From NCBI GenBank assembly GCA_030848705.1, contig CM061245.1:64568006-64632005 (forward strand): a DNA stretch of 64,000 nucleotides. The letters are read 5' to 3'. Each line of letters starts with the position of its first letter. Position 1 is the first letter of the stretch. A program made the position numbers and the translations under genes. Origin of the DNA: Heracleum sosnowskyi (lineage: Eukaryota; Streptophyta; Magnoliopsida; Apiales; Apiaceae). Shown here piece after piece: positions 9,461-21,248 of this stretch. Below the pieces are notes generated by a model. That model was not told where the DNA came from and did no database searches. It saw nothing but the letters and a program-made list of their open reading frames with translations.

Positions 9461-12400
9461 TGTGACGCCCTCCCAATATGGTGTCATGATGGGGGAGTCA
9501 GTACAAACTCTATACAATAAACCCGTAAACAATAATATAAACATGCAAACTAGACCCCATACTCTAACAATGGATCTCAACAGTTGATGTTGTGAAACAA
9601 GCATCCACTATCTAATTCATTAATACATAAACATAAGTCTCAAAAGTTATTACATCCATGTCTTAAAAGTTCTACGTTCTCTATTACAAAACACCTTCTA
9701 GATATGGCCATCACCTACCTGAGCTGGCATCCCAAAAACAACCCTATAAGAAGACTTCCTAGCTGTCTGAAATGTACGTACCATCTTCTCGTTTCACTGT
9801 GGGTTAGAATAGGGAAAAAGAATGAGCCAAATGCCCAGCAAGTAATAATAATATGACCATACAGTTATCCACTGGGAAACAGTTCCAATATCAATATGTA
9901 TGACATGGGTATAGCAAAATCCGTATCAATGGGATTATCAAAACAATGAATTGAATATATAGCTTCAAAACAGTTTCCAACATCAATATATATAGCATGG
10001 TTTTAGCAGAATCCATATTAAGGAATTATCGGAACAATGACATAAATATGCAATTTCAAAGGGTAAACCAATTTCATTTTCAAGATATCCGTTTCCAAGA
10101 AAAGCATTAAGTAATTTTGGAGATTTTTCACAACGCACCGGACAATACGGGTGATCAGCCACGTAAAGTCCCCATACCGGACACACAGTCCCTCTGGTCC
10201 TTGTATTGGGTCGCATTAGGCAACACATTGACCTTTAGACTAGTCCATCCCTAGTCCATTTATTATAAGTAAAAAGTGCTGGACCGGCGTTACTCGGCCT
10301 CTTACGCCTCCAATCTTAGGAATCCGTGGAAACCATAAATCAGAATTTAAATGAGTCTAAACTTTATTCCTTTTTAAAACATGTTCAGATATAAAGAAGT
10401 CCTTTGGAAATAAGATAAGTTCAATCAAAACAATTTGGATTTCTATTAGTGGAATATAGGAAATATTTATCATCGGGTATGTTCTGGTAATGTACTAGAA
10501 TGAGAGTTAGGTGTGTTCACTTTCAGGTATAAAAAGGGAATGCATAAGTATATGATCAAATTCAGGTTATAGAATCATAGGTCATTAGGTTTCAATTCAT
10601 GGATATGAACAGTGTATAAAGGTTTAAGGATAAAGAACTAAACAAAGGTTTAAGGATAATGAACTAAACAAAGCATGGTATATAGTTCAACATGGTATAT
10701 ATGAACAAAGATAAGGGTTATCAATGAACAATAAGTGTTTTCAGAATTAAAGGTATATCAAGGCAAGGTAACAATTCATATATGCCAAAATGAAACAATG
10801 GAATCGAAATACGAAAGCAAGTTTGTATTACTTGCCTTAAGTAGCTAAAAGGGGTAATGAACAATCACTGATTCTCCACCTTAGTCTTTCCTTTATCTAT
10901 AAGTCCCACTTCCTTGAACTTTCTAAGTTCCTCTTCCTTGGACTCTACAAAAGAATATATTCTATCTTAGTATGCCCTTTCTCAAATGCCAATCCTTTAT
11001 TCTAAACTACCCAACGCATCCTAAGCGCGTATACACATAATAGTTATACCATAACACAATTATAATCATGTAATAGGCAATCCACCATATAATCTCACAT
11101 CGTCATTTAAATACACATAACATGCTCCTTATACATATATATATATGATAATATATCTTTCAAATCATACCACACTTGGTATTCCTTAAATCAATTTGAT
11201 TATGCCAACCATATCCTTAACACGTTTACAACAATGTTTTCATCTCAACAAGCAGAAAAATCTGCTGCGCATACTTTACTAAAACATTTTTCATAAATCC
11301 AAAAATAATCAAACAATTACCAAATTTGTCAGGCTACTTCCGGATTACTAACTCAACTTAGCATAAAAGTTTCAACTTCAAAACACTTTATTTAGATTAA
11401 AAACGAACTGTATAAACTAGGTACTGAAGCACAGAAAAATCCCTGCTGCGCAACTTTTAGTAAAACAAGCATAACTTTTTATTCGTTAACTCTATTGATA
11501 CAAGGTTAGCGCGTGCACAAACTAGATTCAATTTAGAACAGTGACATCCTAAGCTCTCTGTCTAAAACAGGAAGCAACATTATGCAAACAATCAAAACAG
11601 AACAGGGCAGACAGTTTTCTGGAAAATTCAGCATGATGTATGTCTATACAAAACCATTCCACCATTATAATCTTTACCATAAATAACCATCCAATATCAA
11701 AACTAGAACTCATGTTCTCAAGAAATTACCCAAAACTTATACATGCAATTAGCAAATACCAACACTAATAAACCAACAATCCAAATACTTGGAACTTCAC
11801 TAAAATTCCCAAATCAAAACCTTTAACCATCAAAATTTCCGAACTATCTAACTTAACACAATTAATTTAACATGCAAGCACCGTAAAATCGAGATTAACA
11901 ATCAAACCTCAACACCAACAATTTCAAACTAATTTTACAAAAGGGGAAAAATCGAAAATATATACATGCACTTCGGTTTTTCAACATGCAATTCATAACT
12001 CCACTAAATACTTGTATTAACACAATAATCGGACTCAAAAGCATCATCATCGTCCCCGTCGACTCGCCGGAGCTCATTGCCGACGGCGGCATGATTTGGA
12101 GGTGCCCGGAAAAATCGGGTTTCCTTCAACAAACCTCACCAATACAAATCAAACAATCTCCTTATCACGGAATCATCACAAAACAAAGGTTCGGGATTGA
12201 ATCAAACATCAAAATCGCCAAAATCCTTTGCATGCAAAACCGATACACACACATATACACACGGCCATACACTCACACACATACACGATTATATATATAC
12301 ATATAATCATCAATATAATTGAGAGAATGAGAGAGAATGAGGGAGAGAGATTTTTACAGAAGAAAATCGAGAGAGAGAGATTTTTGCCGAGAGAGAAAAG

Positions 12401-13061
12401 TCGAGAGAAAGAGAGAAGAGAAGAAAGAGTTGAACGGCAAAGTGGAGAAAGGGGAAAATGGGTGCAGGGTTTTATAAGCCCAGGGGTAGAATGGTAATTT
12501 GCTAATTAAAAATCTGATTTCTAATAAACAAAACCAACATAATTACCCTTTCTAAAATTCGAAATAAAATGAAGATAATATCTAAAAATCACAATTTTAT
12601 TTTTAAAACAAAGAATACGAATTTACAAGCTCCCTCATATTTTTAAAATATTTTTATGATCAAAATTGAATTAAATATGAATTTTCAAAGTTTTGATCAC
12701 ATAATGACATTTAACTCATAAAATCGGTTTTAAATGCTTAAAGCCAAAATTAAATTCCTCCATTAATTTTAGAAACTACTAGAATATAAACTAAAGGTTG
12801 TGAAAAAGATTTCACAATAAAAAGAGTCTCCGTTGATTTTATAAAATTCCCGGAAGGTCAAAAAGAACTAATTTTTAATAAGAAATTCATATAAAATGCA
12901 ATTAAAAGCATACACATATATTTTAATCCATACCATTCACCAAGTAAACATCTATTTATCACATTTTCAAATATCCACCTTTCACACAATATTCACATAT
13001 CATAGATCTCAAATATTATTTAAATATTAATACTGTACAAGCGTTTTTCTGAGTCGTTATA
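9461..13061 (-). repeat. G1 5' LTR (3601 bp)
   Basis: This is the promoter LTR of G1, identical to 93-3692 apart from 18 substitutions, a 2-bp microsatellite indel and a 1-bp indel. Its right end abuts TCTCT at 13062, and its left end abuts the primer site. Confidence 0.95.
12470..12476 (-). promoter_or_regulatory. TATA box of the G1 5' LTR
   Basis: The minus strand reads CTTATAAAACCC here. The expected start, about 30 bases downstream, falls at the edge of a long CT-rich tract on the minus strand (about 12320-12430). This resembles plant core promoters with pyrimidine-rich leaders. The same box is at 3100-3106 in the 3' LTR. Confidence 0.6.
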
Positions 13062-13066
13062 TCTCT
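13062..13066. repeat. Target-site duplication of G1, right copy (TCTCT)
   Basis: This is the second copy of the duplication at 88-92, next to the right LTR end of G1. Confidence 0.95.
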
Positions 13067-15755
13067 TGGCAGAAAGAAATATGCTCTTGTCATTGTTGAT
13101 GAGTACACTAGGTACACTTAGGTGTATTTCTTAGCAAAGAAGGATGAAACTGCTTTAACTCTGATGGATCATGTAAAGCTACTGGACAAAAGATCACAGT
13201 ATAAAGTGAAAATTATTAGGAGTGATAATGGTACTGAATTCAGAAATGCAATAATGGAAGAATTTTGCAAAGAAAGAGGAGTGAAGCAAGAATTTTCCGC
13301 ACCAGGGACTCCACAGTAAAATGGTGTAGTTGAAAGAAAGAACAGAACCTTAATCGAAGCTGCCAGAACAATGCTTGAAGAAGCAAAATTGCCAACTTAT
13401 TTCTGGGCAGAAGCTGTTCAAACTGCTTGTTTTACTCAAAATGCAACACTGATCAACAGGCATGGGAAAACATCATATGAGATGGTGAAAGAAAAGAAGC
13501 CAAATTTGAAATATTTTCATATTTTTGGATGCAAATGCTTTGTGCTGAAAACTCATCCTGAACAGTTGACCAAGTTTGACCTAAAAGCTGATGAAGGAAT
13601 TTTTGTTGGATACCCGCTGTCAACTAAAGCATTCAGAGTCTTCAATATGAGAACTAAAGTGATCATGGAATCAATACATGTGTCATTTGATGACAAGAAG
13701 ATAACTGGAATAGAAGATGAAGAATATCATGATCAACTTCGCTTTGAAAATGTAGATCTAAACTCTGATGACGTACACTCTGATGAAGCAAATCCAAAAA
13801 ACTCTGATGAAGCATTCTCTGAACCTCTACTGATAAACACTGAGGAAGTTTCTCTGACAGAACAAAATAGAGAACCAGTTGAGGGGGAGCGTGAAGATAC
13901 TTCAACAACATCTCAAAATGATGACTCAAATTCTGAAAATAAGTCAGCTGAAGAATCTATCATAAACTTTGAGTCAAACACTGAAAATCCAAACTCTGAG
14001 CAGTTCAATTCAGGGGGAGCCTCAGAGAATGCAAATGGTCAAGAAGAAGATCAGGAAAGCATGGATCAAGGGGGAGGATCTAATGAAAACAGAAGCCAAT
14101 TACCTACAGCAAGAAGGTGGACACAAGCTCACACACCTGACTTGATAATTGGAGATCCAGAAGCTAGTGTGAGAACTAGAAGTGCTACAACTAATGAATG
14201 TCTGTTTCATGCATTCTTGTCTCAAACTGAGCCCAAGAAGGTGGAAGAAGCTCTTCAAGATGCAAACTGGATAACAGCTATGCAGGAAGAGTTAAATGAA
14301 TTTGAAAGGAATGAAGTATGGACTCTTGTACCAAGACCTAAAAACAGATCTATTGTTGGTACAAAGTGGGTTTTCAGAAACAAAACAGACAGTGATGGAG
14401 TGATTACAAGGGATAAAGCTAGACTTGTGGGTAAAGGCTATTCACAGCAGGAAGGAATTGACTATGATGAAACCTTTGCTCCGGTTACAAGATTGGAGGC
14501 CATAAGGATTTTTCTAGCATATGCTGCTCACAAGAAGTTTAAAGTCTTTCAGATGGATGTAAAAAGTGTTTTTCTCAATGGGAAACTTGAAGAAGAAGTC
14601 TTTGTTGAACAACCACCTGGATTTGTGGATCCCAAACATCCAGATTATGTCTACAAGCTTGACAAAGCTCTTTATGGACTAAAGCAAGCACCTAGAGCAT
14701 GGTATGAAACTCTGGCTCAATTTCTTTTAGAAAGTGGGTTCACTAGAGGTACAATTGATAAAACCTTGTTCTATTTCAATACTGGTAATGATCTGCTGTT
14801 AGTTCAAATCTATGTGGATGACATAATTTTTGGGTCTACTAATGACAAACTCTGTAAGAAGTTTGCAAAGCTTATGCAGTCAAGATACCAAATGAGCATG
14901 ATGGGAGAGCTTAGTTATTTTCTAGGCTTACAAGTAAAGCAAACAAATGATGGGATTTTTATCAATCAAGTAAAATATACCAGAAATCTTCTCAAGAAAT
15001 TTGGTATGCTTGATAGTTCATCTGCAATAACTCCTATGGCTACTGCAACAAAGCTAGACAAAGACATAGGAGCCTCAGTGGATATGACAAACTACAGAGT
15101 GATGATAGGGTCTCTTCTTTATCTTACTGCAAGTAGACCTGACATCATGTATGCAACATGTCTTTGTGCAAGATTTCAAGCAGATCCCAGAGAGTCTCAT
15201 CTAACAGCTGTGAATAGAATTTTCAAATATCTCAAAGGAACCATAACTCTTGGTTTGTGGTATCCTAGAGAATCAGAGTTTAAATTAATTGGTTACTCTG
15301 ATGCAGATTTTGCAGGCTGTAAGATTGATAGAAAGAGCACAAGTGGAAGCTGTCAATTTTTAGGTGACAAATTAGTTTCTTGGTACAGCAAGAAACAAAA
15401 GTCGATTTCCACATCCACAGCAGAAGCAGAGTATATTGCTGCTGGTAGCTGTTGTGCACAGATTTTGTGGATGAAGAATCAATTGCTGGATTATGGATTA
15501 AGGTACTCTAAAATACCTATTTTCTGTGATAATCAGAGTGCTATTGCTATGACAGGTAATCCAGTACAGCATTCCATGACCAAGCACATCAGCATAAGGT
15601 ATCATTTTATCAGGGAACATGTGGAGGAAGGAGATATTGAGCTTCATTTTGTGTCTACAGAACAACAGCTTGCAGATATCTTCACCAAGCCTTTGAGTGA
15701 AGCTACTTTTACAAGACTGGTAAATGAACTTGGAATGATCTCTAGTTTTGACTAG
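13067..15755 (+). pseudogene. Copia-1 pol: integrase, RT, RNase H with two nonsense codons
   Basis: The integrase continues with RSDNGTEFRN and ENGVVE-type sequence (VVERKNRTLIEA). A large acidic linker follows, then RT (FQMDVKSVFLNG; catalytic YVDDIIFGS) and RNase H (SDADFAGCKIDRKSTSG; AEAEYIAA), ending at TAG 15753-15755. Two stops break the integrase. TAG at 13119-13121 replaces a Trp codon, and TAA at 13317-13319 replaces a Glu codon, judged against Copia-2. From 13371 on, 794 residues are open. The gene lies between the inserted G1 and the untranslated region before ORF3. Confidence 0.92.
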
Positions 15756-16750
15756 AGATATTGGTGAGACTCAAAATTTCTCATTCTGTGATTTGTTGCT
15801 CATGATTCTTTGCATATGTTAACTGTCATTCATACCAGTTTGTAAAAATAAAAATAAAAATAAATTCTGAAGTCATACTCTGTCATAATGTTAAACTCTG
15901 TCAGTCATACTCTGTCAGTTAAAATCTGATGTTAAACTCTGATTGTGATTTTGTCTGAAACATATGACCGATGAAGAAAATTGTATGAAGCATGATTCTC
16001 AGTAAGTAATCATGAATCCTTCTGAGTGATATAAATTCTGATCTCAAATGTGTGCAGAAATTTTACACAGCATGATACTGTCTCTATATTTATAGCATCT
16101 CTTAGTTTATTGATCCTATACACTGAGTCGGTATTAGCTGTTTGCACTTTCTCTCATAAATTAATTGTATTAACTGATGAAAGTCTAAACTCTAGTAATT
16201 AGTTTCTCATATTTCACCCTCAAATCAAAAGATGCTAAATTTTTTTATTTTTGGTGACTAGTGCCAACCACTGATTACTGGAAAAATAATAATAAAAAAA
16301 AAATCGAAGGGGGTGCAAATAATAAATTTATACGTACAGAGTTTAGACAATATCATTTTTTTAAATGAGAGTTTGGGCAACCAGTTTTTACTGATTGATT
16401 TTGTGGATTTTATGCACTTTGAGATGATCTAAATATTTATATTCAGTAAACTCTGCTATTCACACACAATTTCTCACAACTGTGCACTTAGAGAAAAGAG
16501 ATTATTAATGAAGGAGGAGAATTGATAAAAACTGATGAACTGTGTACTCTACGCCGAGGTAATTTAATTTTAATCTCTGATGATTAAAATAAATTTCTTT
16601 GTTTCAGACATATTATGATTTTGAGAAAAGACATTTGTTTTGAAAATTCAAAAGAGCATGATTAGACAGTTGTTCAAAAATGTATTAAACAGAGGAGAGA
16701 GGTTGAGTGTCTAGGAAAGTGTAATAGGCGGTAATTATTGCTCTTTTTAC
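15756..16750 (+). other. Copia-1 untranslated region after pol
   Basis: No coding frame is supported here. The word ACTCTG recurs in clusters (four times within about 15873-15947). The reverse complement CAGAGTT is present in the Copia-1 LTR. Several A runs and AT-rich tracts occur near 16270-16330. Confidence 0.6.
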
Positions 16751-17032
16751 TGCGCATGCGCATTGGAAACTACCATTTACTGCTGTCAGTCATTGTATAT
16801 GTGCCACGTGCCCCACTCACACGATTCACGGAGTAAGACAGTTGTGTGTATTGATTAAAAACTGTTCAGTTTTTAATTCTTTCTTTTTGTATTAATATAC
16901 AATACACATATTTGTTTAAACTTTTCACAACTTACTCAAATACACACACATACACATTTTCACAAACACTTTTACTGCAAACCCTCTCGAACTTTCTCTA
17001 AGCCATTCTCTGTTTATTTCTTATTCGTACTA
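16751..17032 (+). promoter_or_regulatory. Promoter-like block upstream of Copia-1 ORF3
   Basis: This block holds a perfect 12-bp palindrome TGCGCATGCGCA (16751-16762) and a G-box core CACGTG (16805-16810). It also holds an 11-bp-stem hairpin, ATTAAAAACTG TT CAGTTTTTAAT (16854-16877), and a TATA-like ATTAATATACA near 16891. A C/T-rich leader runs to the ATG at 17033. Together these look like an internal promoter for ORF3. A spliced subgenomic RNA is the alternative. The function is inferred. Confidence 0.4.
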
Positions 17033-20000
17033 ATGGCGTCTACTGCTTTTGTATCTTCTGGGCTTGAATTTGTTCCGAATAATTATGTTGTTCCTTTGAA
17101 TAATGCGAACGCACCGGAGGCGTTTCATTTGCTGCAAAATTTTCTTACCCAATCTCCTATCGGGCGTGCTCTTGTAGAACCAGAGAAGCTTTCTGTGCTT
17201 CAGATCAAAAGCTTCTGGGAAACTGGTGTCTATGATGATGGTGGTGATTCTGGAACACCATCCATTGTTTTTGAGTTTCAGGAAACAGAGTATGTTATTA
17301 CTCCTGGTACTGTTCGTGCTGCGATGGGCTTTGGTGAACATAATGCTTACACCATTGCTGTTGGTGATGCTGATTTGCTAAGGATGATGAGGGAAATTGG
17401 TTATGGTGGATCTTTGACTAAGATAGGTCAGTTGAAGCGACCATTCTTGAGGAAAGAGTGGAGTTTTTTCTTCGACTGCATAACTAGAACGTTCGGGAAG
17501 AAGTGCACAAACTGGGATGGCATACCTACTGATAGTCTACAAATTGGGTATTCTCTTCTTTATGGTACTCATTTTGATTTTGGTAGACTAGTTCTTATGA
17601 ATTTGGGTGAAAAGATGACTGAGAATAGAGGAGTAATTTACTTTGCTAGATTTTGTCAGCTTTTATTTTCTGCCTGTGTTAGTGGGGTAGAAATTATTGA
17701 TGCAGATGTGATTCCATGTTTTAAATTGCACAAACGTATATTCTCTGATCTTATAAACAAGGATGTAAAGAAGGGTAATGTAGGTGATCTTTTACTGCCT
17801 ACATTAGTGCAACAGTTTTTGGATGATTCTATCCAAGTAGAACAACAACAAGAACCAGTAAATATTGAAGTTTCTTCAACTCAACCAATTCGTACTGGTG
17901 GTAGAATCAAACACAGGGCTTTCAAACCTGCAAAGATTGTTAAGCCAGCTACTGAAGTTGGAGTATCAAAATCTTATGTGCCACAGTCTGTTGGTACATC
18001 TAAGAAGAGTAGAGCAAAGAGACCAAGGTCTGATGATTATGTAGGAGATTCTGAAACTTTACATCATAGAAGAAGAAGACTGGTAGCTGACTATCTGTTT
18101 GATGAGTTAGATGAAGCTGTTCCTGAAGCTGAAATGAATGTAAATCCTGATGTTGTAATTCAGGATGCTGTTGTAGATGTTGAAGCTACTGTGCCCACAG
18201 AGGACAGAGCAAATGTTGATGCCCATTTTGAAGCTGATAATGAAGCTGCAAATGCTGATCATTTTGTTGATCCTTTGGACATAGATATTGAAGCACATCC
18301 TGCAATCAGTGTTTGTGACACTGAGGATGTGGCAGCTGATCAAGCCACTCTGATAATTGAAGAGTCTGTGGCAACTCATACAGAGATTCTCTCGGTCACC
18401 AATCAAGTTCTTGAAGTTGGTGATGAAGTTGATCAGGAAGCAAAATCTGTCTCTTCTGAGAAGATTGTTGAAAATGCTGAGAAGAAGATTGTTGTAGAAG
18501 AAGCTGTTCTAGCAGAAGAAGAAATTGCTGAGAAGAATGAAGCTGTAGCAGAGAAAGTTCTTAATGAAGCTGCACAGTCCAATGTTGAAGTTACTGCAGA
18601 GAATGTAGTTGAAGAAGTTGCAGAGCCCTTAGTAGAAAATGTTGTTGAAGACAGGGTTGATTCTGATAGTCATGATCACACTTCTGTAAATTCTGATCAT
18701 GCAGACTCTGATGAATCCATACCTTTTCTAAGGGATCCTACTGCTGAGACTGTTAAGGAAAATCAAAATGCCACTGAAGCTCATTATAGAGACATGTACT
18801 ATGCAAACTGGTCAGGGGTAGATTGTATTTTCTCTAAGCAAAGGACTGCTGATTTTGTTGATAAGTCTGCAAAAGAGATTTCAAATCCTGAGTTGTTGAC
18901 ACATCTGAAGGCTACAATTGTTCAAGTCAAATCTTTGCATAATCGATTTGATGAGACTTATAAAGATGTCATAGGCCTGCGAAATGATATAGTTACTAAG
19001 GAACTGGCTTTGAAGACTGATAGAGCTAAATATTCCTCTATGATCAAGGATCAAGTGGAAATCAAGCAGAGGCTAAGCAAAGTTGAGAGCAATCAAGATG
19101 AAATGTCTACAAAGATTGATTCTATTGCTGCATCTTTGGAATTGCTGACATCAGTGCTTATTCCTGATGATGTCAAAAAGGGGGAGAGAGTTCCTAAAGA
19201 CAAATGCAAAAGGGCTCCAACTCTGAGACGGAGGGATGATGCAACTGATGGTGGAAGCAAGGATTCAGAGTTTAGGTCAAAGAATTCTCAAGAGCAAGGG
19301 AGACTTAGGTCAAACTCTGCTAAGCTAACAAACTCTGAAAGAGTAAATTCTGGTGTTCAATCTTCTTGAAGACTTAAAAATCTAGCTATTTCAGCTAATC
19401 CAATTACTGATGAAGAGATTGCTGCTAAACTCTTTTTGGAAGAACATGGTGGTGAAGCCACAGTTGAAGACATTGATGCTGAATTGCATATTCTTGCTGA
19501 AGAGCATAAAAAGAAAGTTGAAGCTGGAACTTACAAGCAAAAAGCTGCCAAGGCTCCCAGGAGAAAGGAAAAAGGAATTATTATTAAAGAGAATGTGAAC
19601 TCTCAACAGAGTTTACAATACTCAAGGAGGCCTGCTGGAGCAAACACTGACAAAGGAAAAGGCAAATTGATTGAAGAGCCTGAGTTATCAAAGAAAGCTT
19701 ATTCAACCTCTGACATGGCTCATGTTGAATCAAGATCTAATAAATCAACCACTGACGTTGCTCAAGTTGATGATTTTGTTAAAGTTGTGACAACCTCTGA
19801 CACTGCTCAAGTTGTACAAACTCAATTAATATCTTCACAACTCCAAGGTACTTTTCGAAGATCATCTAAAGATGAAACTCTGAATTCAGGAAATGTGAAC
19901 ATTTTACAAAGCAGAACTGTAATGGGAAAAGAATCTTATGATAGATCTGGCTTGGGTTCACATAGAGAGAAAAGAGTGAATAACAGTCCTTTAGATCATA

Positions 20001-20608
20001 CATCACTGGCAGAACCTGGTGTTGGGGTAACTCAAGAGAGCCTTGACAAGTTAGAGTCTGTTCAGATGATCTATCACAGAGGAATCAAAAAGGAGTTTCT
20101 GTTATATTTTATGGCTGATGGAAGAGTTTATAGAGTTGGAGAAGCTGATATTCATCTAAAACTATGGGAAGAGCTGGAGTATGTTTTATATCTGCTAAGA
20201 GTGAAAAATCAAAGTACTCACAATGCTGCTCAAGGTTTAAGAGAGAGAATGATGAAGTCTAAAGTCTTGTGTGGAGCCAGAATTTCAAGTGCTTATGTTC
20301 CTAAGTACAGAGATGCTCATGGAAAGCTTGTAGAGATGAAAAGGAACAGTGCTAAATTCAATACATCACTTGGAATTAAAGTGTTGGAATTTAACTTGGA
20401 GTCAGACAAGTCTTATTTTATCAGGCTAGGGAATGAGATGAGGAGGAATAGCATCTATTCTCTGAGAGCTGCTATCTACCAGACTGGAGAGAGTGATCCA
20501 GAATTAAAGGAATTGAAGAAAATCATGGTAGATGAGCTAGAAAAGGCTGAAAGAAGACTACTCATTGATTATCTCAGAACGGTGCCTGACATTGAAGAAA
20601 TAAAGTAA
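17033..20608 (+). CDS. Copia-1 ORF3, envelope-like or additional ORF of SIRE type
   Basis: The frame runs from MASTAFVSSG to the TAA at 20606-20608 and is broken once, by an in-frame TGA at 19367-19369, which splits it into 778 and 412 codons. The N-terminal domain (about 1-260; NNYVVPLNNANAPEAFHLLQ, IKSFWET, EYVITPGTVRAAMGF, WSFFFDCITRTFGKK) resembles the globular domain found in third ORFs of SIRE-type elements. A long acidic middle, rich in Val/Ala/Glu repeats, follows at about 340-580. After it comes a coiled-coil stretch ending ASLELLTSVL..DDVKKGERV. The C-terminal 190 residues (FLLYFMADGRVYRV; LYLLRVKNQ; YSLRAAIYQTGESDPELKEL) match the end of Copia-2 ORF3. I see no clear signal peptide or fusion protein features, so envelope is a traditional label and the role is unknown. 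Confidence 0.75.
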
Positions 20609-20739
20609 AGGCTGACTGTAAGTTTTTAAAGTTTTCTGTTCTAAGTAAAAGTTAAACTCTGTTATGTTATAAACACTGCATTTGTTGTATGTTTTGACAT
20701 CATCAATTATCTTTTAACTTGTACATTTTTGTTATGCAC

Positions 20740-20753
20740 AAGTTGGGGGAGAT
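20740..20753 (+). other. Copia-1 polypurine tract
   Basis: AAGTTGGGGGAGAT lies directly before the 3' LTR start. The same tract (TTGGGGGAGAT) precedes the 3' LTR of Copia-2. Confidence 0.9.
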
Positions 20754-21248
20754 TGTTAGATATAATTGCTGATGATTATTTACCAGTGTTTAAGCAACAG
20801 GTACTCATCAGAGTTTATGCTAGAAGCCAGTCAGAGTTTGATAAAGTCTGACGGGATGAGAGTTTATTTAGCTGTCGGTGCTGACATTGAAGATTCTAGA
20901 AGCAATATATCTTGAAGATGGAAAGAAGCAAGATATATTGAGATAGCTAAAGAAACGGGACAGAAGACAGAAGCAATCCTAAATTGATATAAATTGTATA
21001 GCTAATTTATAGGAATATCAATTAGAGATTGATTATGTAACTGTGTATTATATAAACACAGATAGGTTAACCCTAAAAGTTATGCGAATACTGAATACAT
21101 TATTCTTGTAACCTAGCAGCTCTCTGTGATATTTTACATCACTGAGAGAAGAGTTATTTAATATAATTCAGTTTATTGTTCATAAACAGTGTTCTTTATT
21201 GTTATTCTCATACATATATTGATTATATATTGTGTATTCGGCCTAACA
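20754..21248 (+). repeat. Copia-1 3' LTR (495 bp)
   Basis: It starts TGTTAGATAT and ends GGCCTAACA, forming the TGTTAG...CTAACA inverted ends. A TATA box (ATTATATAAACAC) lies near 21046. The U3 carries CAGAGTTT twice and GAGAGTTT once within about 100 bp. The matching 5' LTR is outside the window. Confidence 0.88.

Larger units (their letters stand above)
93..13061 (-). mobile_element. G1: complete Tekay/Del-type chromovirus LTR retrotransposon
   Basis: This is a full-length Ty3-type element of 12,969 bp on the minus strand. Its order is 5' LTR (9461-13061), initiator-Met primer site, leader ORF, gag-protease, RT-RNase H-integrase-chromodomain, polypurine tract and 3' LTR (93-3692). It lies inside the integrase gene of Copia-1 with a perfect TCTCT duplication. 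LTRs of 3600 and 3601 bp and a C-terminal chromodomain fit the Tekay/Del clade. By eye the two LTRs differ at 18 substitutions and two small indels (about 0.5 percent), so the insertion is recent. The one clear coding defect is an in-frame TGA between protease and RT. Confidence 0.95.
1..21248 (+). mobile_element. Copia-1: SIRE/Maximus-type Copia element, 5' half outside the window
   Basis: The visible parts are the integrase (1-92 and 13067 on), RT-RNase H, a 1.3-kb untranslated stretch, a long third ORF (17033-20608), a polypurine tract and a 495-bp 3' LTR. The large ORF after pol and LTRs starting TGTTAGAT are typical of the SIRE clade. G1 is nested in the integrase. The right end is followed by GTATA and then the interior of a Tekay-type LTR, so Copia-1 inserted into that LTR (G0). 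The GTATA duplication partner lies outside the window. Confidence 0.9.
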
